Shown here: piece by piece, positions 1-4,239 of the stretch
Numbering within the stretch: the stretch's first letter is position 1
Layout: the number at the start of each line of letters is the position of its first letter
Source of the DNA: Marine Group II euryarchaeote MED-G33
Lineage (GTDB): Archaea > Thermoplasmatota > Poseidoniia > Poseidoniales > Thalassarchaeaceae
Length of the DNA: 6,533 bases
Direction of reading: 5' to 3'
Assembly (NCBI GenBank): GCA_949538655.1
Contig: CATISE010000151.1
Span: 1-6,533 of the forward strand
Translations under genes and position numbers: made by a program
Notes under the pieces: model-generated
Seen by the model: only the letters and a program-made list of their open reading frames with translations
Databases searched by the model: none
Told to the model about the DNA's origin: nothing

Positions 1-104
1 GAAACCGAATTTTAGGGGGCTGCGGCCAACTTCACGAACGTATTCGAAAAAAATGAAAAACCCCTATTTGGGGCGCAGTATAGCGTTTAGCAGTAGTAAT
101 CCTT
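1..104. other. Intergenic DNA or tail of an unrecognised upstream gene
   Basis: No gene can be supported here. On the + strand two frames are open from the window edge: one closes with TGA at 54-56 after 17 codons, the other with TAA at 104-106 after 34 codons. Either could be the last part of a gene beginning outside the window, but neither tail is recognisable. On the - strand no ATG occurs and the GTG/TTG starts end within a few codons, so nothing reads leftwards out of the window from here. A small inverted repeat, CCCC-TATTT-GGGG, sits at 61-73. Confidence 0.4.
61..85 (+). promoter_or_regulatory. Candidate promoter for the MC1 gene (weak)
   Basis: Two TATA-like elements lie upstream of the MC1 gene: CTATTTG at 64-70, inside the inverted repeat CCCC-TATTT-GGGG (61-73), and AGTATAG at 77-83. 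The second shares the core AGTATAG with the element at 4065-4071. Archaeal transcription usually starts about 25 bases after the TATA box, giving starts near 93 or 105. The first start would place the strong SD at 105-112 inside the leader. Neither element is a strong match to a consensus and no clear BRE is seen. Confidence 0.25.
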
Positions 105-112
105 AAGGAGGT
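105..112 (+). promoter_or_regulatory. Strong Shine-Dalgarno sequence ahead of the MC1 gene
   Basis: AAGGAGGT is a near-perfect complement to the 3' end of 16S rRNA. Its spacing is 6 bases to an ATG at 119 (out of frame with MC1), 10 bases to a GTG at 123 (in frame, adding 7 residues) and 31 bases to the ATG at 144. A second SD-like run, GAGGTGA at 132-138, sits 5 bases before the ATG at 144. The best SD is therefore badly placed for the start that protein similarity favours. Confidence 0.7.
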
Positions 113-143
113 TCTAGAATGCGTGCTTATCGAGGTGAAACTC

Positions 144-413
144 ATGGGAGAAAAGAAGTATTTCGTTCTGATGAAGGGCGGAAAAGACACAAGCCAGGTC
201 TTCGCAAGCCGCCAGCCTCGTGGCGCGGCTTTGAAGGCAGCCACTCGTGGCGCGACAGACATCCACCTAAGAGAGCGTGGCACCAAGCGTGTCCACGTCT
301 TCAAAGGCTGGACCGAAATGGTGACCCCGCCGGCGTCCGCGCCTGCGTGGCTGAAGGACAAGGGCCAGATCAAGAAGGCCAATGTCAAGAAGCAGCGAGT
401 CGACCATCTCTGA
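144..413 (+). CDS. Chromosomal protein MC1 family DNA-binding protein
   Basis: This small basic protein of 89 residues belongs to the archaeal MC1 family, monomeric non-histone proteins that bind and sharply bend DNA and are known from Methanosarcina and haloarchaea. From memory of Methanosarcina MC1, the match covers nearly the whole length: an N-terminal YFVL strand, the QPRGAALKAATRG helix segment (about 24-36), LRERGTKRVHVFKGW (about 42-56) with its conserved Arg/Lys and Trp, then a PAWL segment and the C-terminal VKKQR. Lys and Arg dominate the surface segments. The ATG at 144 is chosen because it gives the usual family N-terminus and has GAGGTGA 5 bases upstream. A GTG at 123 would add 7 residues and fits the stronger SD. 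Codon use is biased: 11 AAG to 2 AAA for Lys, mostly CGT/CGC for Arg, and about 72% G or C at third positions by hand count. That suggests high expression. It is convergent with the sdh operon. Confidence 0.93.
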   Translation: MGEKKYFVLMKGGKDTSQVFASRQPRGAALKAATRGATDIHLRERGTKRVHVFKGWTEMVTPPASAPAWLKDKGQIKKANVKKQRVDHL

Positions 414-459
414 TTAGAAACAAAAGGTTCTGATTCGGAAAACACAAGATAACACACAG

Positions 460-499
460 GCCCGTCAGAGGCGCTTCGGTGCCTCTGGCGGGCTTTTTT
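460..499 (+). terminator. Hairpin plus T-tract terminator after MC1
   Basis: A 13-pair stem (460-472 with 481-493, one G-T wobble) is extended by a wobble and a C-G pair to close a TTCG tetraloop at 475-478, the very stable cUUCGg type. It is followed at once by six T residues (494-499). This looks like a bacterial intrinsic terminator for the MC1 transcript. Read from the other strand, the same hairpin lies about 36 bases beyond the sdhB stop and is followed by a moderately T-rich stretch, so it might also help end the sdh transcript. Archaeal termination usually relies on T-tracts alone, so the long stem is notable. Confidence 0.88.
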
Positions 500-528
500 A
501 ATTTCAATTATTATTCAATTAGTGTACC

Positions 529-1293
529 TTATTTTCGGAGACCCACTTTCTTTGCAATCATCGCGATTGGGTCGTAATACTCGGTTACAACACGTTCCTT
601 CAACGGAATAATTGCATTGTCTGTAATATTAATGCCTGCAGGGCAAACCTCTGTGCAACATCGAGTAATGTTACAATAGCCAAGACCGAAATCATCCTTG
701 ATCATTTCAAGGCGATTATCCTCATCCATCGGGTGCATCTCAAGGTTGGCCAGTCGGACGAAGAAGCGAGGACCTGCGAATTCGTCAAACAGTTGGTGTT
801 CACGCATCACGTGACAAGTATTGACACACAACATACATTCGATACAGGAGCGGAATTCTTGTACGCGATCAGCTTCGACTTGATCAAACTTCCAATCCAT
901 TTCTTCTGGACCTTTGAGCGGAGGGATTGTTTTGTTCAGGTCATATGCCCATTGTACATCGGTTACCAAATCTTTGGTTAGAGGAAATGCTTGCATTGGT
1001 TTGACAACGACCGGAGTATTCTCTGGTGTTTCTTCCAAGATGTCTTCCATTCGTGTCATACACATCAAACGGGATTTTCCATTCACCTCTGCACTACAAG
1101 AACCACATTTTCCAGCTTTGCAATTCCATCGACATGACATGTCTGGAGCATGCTCTGCTTGAATTCGATGAATGACATCCAGGACAACCATGCCTTCGTC
1201 CATCTCAACTGTGTAGTCGACCATCTCGCCATTGGGGACACCCTCTTCATCAGGCTCACCTCGGAAAACTCGGAATGTTACATCTTCAGACAT
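529..1293 (-). CDS. sdhB: Succinate dehydrogenase/fumarate reductase iron-sulfur subunit
   Basis: SdhB carries electrons from the flavoprotein to the membrane quinone site through three iron-sulfur clusters. All ligands are visible in this 254-residue protein. The 2Fe-2S ferredoxin domain has C58, C63, C66 and C78. The C-terminal domain has C150, C153, C156 and C217 for the 4Fe-4S cluster and C160, C207 and C213 for the 3Fe-4S cluster, a spacing equal to E. coli SdhB shifted by one. Extra Cys residues sit at 54 and 212. Segments such as WNCKAGKCGSCSAE, LMCMTRM and GLGYCNIT, and the C-terminal ITDNAIIPLKERV, recall the actinobacterial Rv0247c-type subunit closely; this is from memory, not an alignment. 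The gene is last in the operon, starting 2 bases after the sdhA stop at an ATG with a GGAGG SD 7 bases upstream. Confidence 0.97.
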   Translation of the reverse strand: MSEDVTFRVFRGEPDEEGVPNGEMVDYTVEMDEGMVVLDVIHRIQAEHAPDMSCRWNCKAGKCGSCSAEVNGKSRLMCMTRMEDILEETPENTPVVVKPMQAFPLTKDLVTDVQWAYDLNKTIPPLKGPEEMDWKFDQVEADRVQEFRSCIECMLCVNTCHVMREHQLFDEFAGPRFFVRLANLEMHPMDEDNRLEMIKDDFGLGYCNITRCCTEVCPAGINITDNAIIPLKERVVTEYYDPIAMIAKKVGLRK

Positions 1294-1295
1294 GA

Positions 1296-3128
1296 TTACT
1301 CCTCCTCATGCAAATCGTCTGCATCCAATAATTGCTTCAAATGATCAGGAATTGGTGGGTATGTTACGTGATTCAGTTCCATCTCTCCAGAGGTGCCCAT
1401 TGTGATGACGCTGTTGATTTTACCCCAATGTGAATGTTCAGGGGTGGGGAAATCCAAGCGTGTATGGCCACCTCGGCTCTCTTCTCTTGCCAATGCGGCT
1501 AGAGCACACATTTGACTGATGTCAATCATTGCTCCAATCTCCAGAGCCTGATGCCAACCTGGGTTGTAAATTCGAGTACCACCTGGAGAAGTTGATGCCT
1601 CTCGTTCACGGTAGGATTCGAGTTCATCGAGGGCCTCCTTCAATTGATGGCCCTGCCGAATGATTCCCACTTTCTCCTGCATCATGTCTCTTAGGTCTTC
1701 AACCACCTTGGCAGGGTTTTCACCACCTTCTCGTGAAAGGGGAGCAAGTGTTTCTGCGATGACACGATTCAGTTCATCGTCATCGATGTCACCAAAGACA
1801 TCGATACCTTCTGCAGCTTCGGCTGCATATTGACCGGCTCGCTTTCCAAAGGTAATCAGATCTGATAGAGAGTTTCCACCAAGGCGATTGGCACCGTGGA
1901 GGCCTGTTGCGGCCTCTCCGGCTGCATAGAGACCTGGAATCGTCGATTCCTGAGTAATCGGATCGACTTTGACACCGCCCATGACATAGTGAGCAGTGGG
2001 TCCCACTTCCATGGGCTCTTTGGTAATATCAACAGCAGCCAATTCCTTGAATTGATGATACATTCCGGGCAACTTCTTCTTGACCTGTTCTTCGGGTCTC
2101 CATGAAATGTTGAGATAGGCACCACCGTGTTCGCTTGCTCGGCCTGCTTCTCTTTCGGAATTGATGGCCTTTGCAACAACGTCACGCGTCAACAATTCAG
2201 GAGGGCGCCGGGCAGTTGGGGTCTCATCAGCAACAATTGAGTCCACCCACTCCATGGCTTCTGCTTCAGTGTCTGCGAATTCATCACGATACATTTCTGG
2301 AACATAGTCAAACATGAATCGCTTGCCTTCTGAGTTGGTGAGCATACCACCTTCACCACGAACTCCTTCGGTTACGAGGATTCCTCTGACACTGGGTGGC
2401 CAAATCATTCCAGTTGGGTGGAATTGAACAAATTCCATATCACCCATTTCAGCGCCAGCCCAGTATGCTAGTGCGTGACCTTCACCGGTGTATTCCCAAG
2501 ATCCTGAACAAACTGCCCAACAACGGGTAATCCCACCCGTTGCCAAAACAGTGGCCTTGGCTTTGAAAACATGAAGTGAACCATCCACACGATTGTATGC
2601 AAAGCAGCCGGAAACTCGTCCATCGCTCTTGAATAGATGGCGGACGGTGTATTCCATGAAGACCTCCATGCCCGTGTGGATGCCACGTTCCTGGAGGGTT
2701 CGAATCAATTCCAAACCAGTGGCGTCCCCAATGTGGGCCAAACGTGGGTAGGTGTGTCCACCAAAATTACGTTGATTGGTCAGTCCTTCTGGAGTTCGAT
2801 CAAAGATGGCACCCCATTGCTCAAGTTCTCGAATTCTATCGGGACTTTCTTTGGCATGGATTTCGGCCATTCGCCAATCTCCGAGATATTTTCCACCTTT
2901 CATCGTGTCACGGAAGTGCGTCTCCCAAGAATCTCGTGGATCTTTATTCGCCAGTGCGGCTGCTGCTCCACCTTCAGCCATCACGGTGTGTGCTTTACCC
3001 AGCATAGATTTACAGATCACAGCGACTGATGCCCCTTGTCGTGTAGCCTCAATCGCTGCGCGAAGACCAGCACCGCCTGCTCCAATGATGACGACATCAT
3101 ACTCGTGAGTTGTGTAATCTTCAGTCAA
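1296..3128 (-). CDS. sdhA: Succinate dehydrogenase/fumarate reductase flavoprotein subunit
   Basis: SdhA is the catalytic subunit that interconverts succinate and fumarate using covalently bound FAD. The 610-residue protein shows the Rossmann motif GAGGAG (16-21) and H47 in AHTVMAEGG, the expected site of 8-alpha-histidyl FAD attachment. It also has FHPTG (236-240), TEGVRGEGG (253-261), the active-site Arg R315 in LLTRDVV, HYVMGG (380-385), the FAD-binding AAGEAATGLHGANRLGGNSL (402-421) and ESRGGHTRLDFP (550-561). Length is normal. The start is TTG at 3128, directly abutting the TGA of sdhC. It is supported by GGGGAGGG on the - strand with a 7-base gap and by the Rossmann fold starting about 10 residues in; no ATG occurs before residue 42. 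It is the middle gene of the operon. Whether the enzyme favours oxidation or reduction cannot be read from the sequence, though the oxidative direction fits an aerobic marine cell. Confidence 0.98.
   Translation of the reverse strand: MTEDYTTHEYDVVIIGAGGAGLRAAIEATRQGASVAVICKSMLGKAHTVMAEGGAAAALANKDPRDSWETHFRDTMKGGKYLGDWRMAEIHAKESPDRIRELEQWGAIFDRTPEGLTNQRNFGGHTYPRLAHIGDATGLELIRTLQERGIHTGMEVFMEYTVRHLFKSDGRVSGCFAYNRVDGSLHVFKAKATVLATGGITRCWAVCSGSWEYTGEGHALAYWAGAEMGDMEFVQFHPTGMIWPPSVRGILVTEGVRGEGGMLTNSEGKRFMFDYVPEMYRDEFADTEAEAMEWVDSIVADETPTARRPPELLTRDVVAKAINSEREAGRASEHGGAYLNISWRPEEQVKKKLPGMYHQFKELAAVDITKEPMEVGPTAHYVMGGVKVDPITQESTIPGLYAAGEAATGLHGANRLGGNSLSDLITFGKRAGQYAAEAAEGIDVFGDIDDDELNRVIAETLAPLSREGGENPAKVVEDLRDMMQEKVGIIRQGHQLKEALDELESYREREASTSPGGTRIYNPGWHQALEIGAMIDISQMCALAALAREESRGGHTRLDFPTPEHSHWGKINSVITMGTSGEMELNHVTYPPIPDHLKQLLDADDLHEEE
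1299..1307 (-). promoter_or_regulatory. Ribosome binding site of sdhB
   Basis: On the - strand GAGGAGGAG ends 5 bases before the ATG at 1293, with the core GGAGG 7 bases from it. It is made from the last codons of sdhA (two Glu codons) just before the TAA stop. It fixes the sdhB start and suggests reinitiation or coupled translation. Confidence 0.85.
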
Positions 3129-4034
3129 TCAAATCCCTCCCCAAAGAACATAATCAGTCCAACCAAACATTGGATCGGTACACGCATAGATGTAAAAATC
3201 AGTGAACATGACCCAAAATAGGGAATACAATGCCCAATCCTTGTGCTTCTCATTCAGTTTAGTACTGAACTTCCACAACTTGTATTTGAGACGGGCCATA
3301 CTAGTGGATGTCCAATCATTCGAACCACCGCCGACGACATGTCGGAATGCGTGGCAACCCAACGTGTAACCGGTGAGCATGATTACGTTGATCAACAAAA
3401 CCAGCGTACCAACCGATACACCATAGGTATGGACGTCACCTTGATGGAAGTTAATCGAAAGCCAAACATCGTAGGTCAGTAGGGGTAGATAAGCAAGCGC
3501 AGCATACATGAAGTAGCGATGCAAATTTTGAACGATCAGAAGTCCTGTTTCCCCCTTGTATGTATTCCAGGGTTTACTGACGGCACATGCTGTCGGATGT
3601 TGGAAAAATGCACGATAGTACGCTTTTCGATAGTAGTAACATGTGCCCCGGAAACCAGCAGGGAAGATGAGAATGAACATGGCCGGAGACAACCACCACA
3701 GGGCTTCAGGGATGGGTCCACCAAAGGTCCCTTGGCCGGGTATAATCAATGGACTAAACAGTGGACTCAAAACATGGCTGCCGTTATTCTCAATGGCCAT
3801 GGTTTGTGTTCCAGCGGAGCGCCCGAATTCAGAGAAAATCCAGAAATCTGCTTCCATGAAACCTCGCCAAGTAGCATAGACTACCATGATGCCAAGGTAG
3901 AATGCCATCGCACCCGGGCCCTTCCACCAAGCATCGATGCGATCGGTCGCACCGAACCCTTTCTTCATAGGTAACGGAATCTTGTCCCCCATGTCATAAC
4001 AGCCCCGATTGCCACACCAAAGAGACTCCACCAT
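3129..4034 (-). CDS. sdhC: Succinate dehydrogenase membrane anchor, five-helix Rv0249c-like type
   Basis: This 301-residue membrane protein anchors SdhAB and should hold the quinone site. Five hydrophobic helices are visible, roughly at 42-60, 112-130, 166-190, 205-226 and 264-285. It is not the common pair of small cytochrome b anchors. Motifs recalled from the mycobacterial Rv0249c family include the WWLSPA-ILIFPAGFR stretch, TCYYYRKAYYRAFF (131-144), ACAV (149-152), QNLHRYF (169-175), GYTLGCHAFRHVVGG (222-236) and a final acidic/aromatic helix with TDFYIY. C132, C150, H172, C227, H228 and H232 are candidate cofactor ligands. It is first in the operon; no SD precedes the ATG at 4034, but a TATA-like element 30-38 bases upstream fits a nearly leaderless start. 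A second ATG at 3992 (residue 15) would give 287 residues and remove the odd C7/C12 pair; it has neither an SD nor a TATA element. Gene order C-A-B matches Rv0249c-Rv0248c-Rv0247c. Confidence 0.92.
   Translation of the reverse strand: MVESLWCGNRGCYDMGDKIPLPMKKGFGATDRIDAWWKGPGAMAFYLGIMVVYATWRGFMEADFWIFSEFGRSAGTQTMAIENNGSHVLSPLFSPLIIPGQGTFGGPIPEALWWLSPAMFILIFPAGFRGTCYYYRKAYYRAFFQHPTACAVSKPWNTYKGETGLLIVQNLHRYFMYAALAYLPLLTYDVWLSINFHQGDVHTYGVSVGTLVLLINVIMLTGYTLGCHAFRHVVGGGSNDWTSTSMARLKYKLWKFSTKLNEKHKDWALYSLFWVMFTDFYIYACTDPMFGWTDYVLWGGI
3135..3142 (-). promoter_or_regulatory. Ribosome binding site that fixes the sdhA TTG start
   Basis: GGGGAGGG on the - strand lies within the last codons of sdhC (Trp-Gly-Gly-Ile). 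Its GGAGG core (3140-3136) is 7 bases before the TTG at 3128. This spacing and the lack of any nearby ATG make the TTG the likely real start. Confidence 0.85.
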
Positions 4035-4062
4035 ATACTTCGCTGTGAACCCCGTAGAGGTT

Positions 4063-4072
4063 CAAGTATAGT
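4063..4072. promoter_or_regulatory. Shared divergent TATA-like element
   Basis: The sequence CAAGTATAGT, flanked by T, is close to its own reverse complement around TATA (AAGTATAGTT against AACTATACTT). Rightwards its core lies about 20-25 bases before the ATG at 4090; leftwards it lies about 30-36 bases before the sdhC ATG at 4034. Both distances fit archaeal promoters with leaderless or very short-leader transcripts. This is the only TATA-like core between the two genes. Assignment is by spacing and composition only. Confidence 0.5.
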
Positions 4073-4086
4073 TACCCGTTCGGGTA
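4073..4086. repeat. Perfect 6-base inverted repeat, possible operator
   Basis: TACCCG-TT-CGGGTA is a perfect inverted repeat of 6-base arms with a 2-base centre. It directly adjoins the TATA-like element, covers the position where the BRE of the sdh promoter would lie, and falls between TATA and start for the rightward gene. A bound dimeric regulator there could affect both promoters. As RNA it could form only a short hairpin. Confidence 0.45.
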
Positions 4087-4089
4087 GAC

Positions 4090-4188
4090 ATGGATGAAGT
4101 TTTGTCTATATGCACAAATTGTGGATTTATGCCGGGTGTCTATTTCCCAGGTATGAAGTGCCCTGAATGCGATTCACTCATTCTCTAG
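4090..4188 (+). CDS. 32-residue zinc-ribbon microprotein
   Basis: The reading frame encodes 32 residues with two CxxC pairs, C8-T-N-C11 followed by Gly and C24-P-E-C27, separated by 12 residues. This is the shape of a minimal zinc ribbon: two knuckles joined by a short hairpin (CGFMPGVYFPGMKC). An in-frame TAG at 4069-4071 and the absence of other start codons leave the ATG at 4090 as the only full-length start. No SD is present; the TATA-like element about 20-25 bases upstream fits a leaderless mRNA. It is divergent from sdhC and 51 bases before the lipoprotein hydrolase. Function is unknown. Such small ribbons often bind nucleic acid or protein partners, but nothing here says which. The chance that it is not translated remains, since 32 codons can be open by accident; the paired cysteines argue against that. 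Confidence 0.65.
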   Translation: MDEVLSICTNCGFMPGVYFPGMKCPECDSLIL

Positions 4189-4210
4189 GCTGACTTTGAT
4201 TAGAGTGGCC

Positions 4211-4219
4211 TTCATAATG
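4211..4219 (+). promoter_or_regulatory. TATA-like element of the hydrolase gene
   Basis: TTCATAATG is centred about 25 bases before the ATG at 4240, the usual TATA-to-start distance in archaea, so the transcript would begin at or very near the start codon. No SD precedes that ATG, which agrees with a leaderless mRNA. The match to a TATA consensus is only moderate. Confidence 0.4.
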
Positions 4220-4239
4220 GCATCACCTGTCGCCGCGCT

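Noticed and set aside
37..46. Short inverted repeat around CGTA (CGAA/TTCG arms)
   Set aside because: Four-base arms are expected by chance and there is no link to a promoter or gene start.
32..457. 141-codon frame on the - strand across the MC1 gene and terminator
   Set aside because: It mirrors the GC-rich MC1 gene, runs through the intergenic DNA and part of the terminator region, has no SD, and its translation resembles no family I know.
2637..3108. Several + strand frames of 87-130 codons opposite sdhA
   Set aside because: They lie antisense to the FAD-binding region of sdhA, whose coding assignment is certain; no promoter or SD supports them.
3969..4034. Zinc-binding role for C7 and C12 at the SdhC N-terminus
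   Set aside because: A single C-x4-C pair is not enough, and these residues vanish if translation starts at the ATG at 3992.
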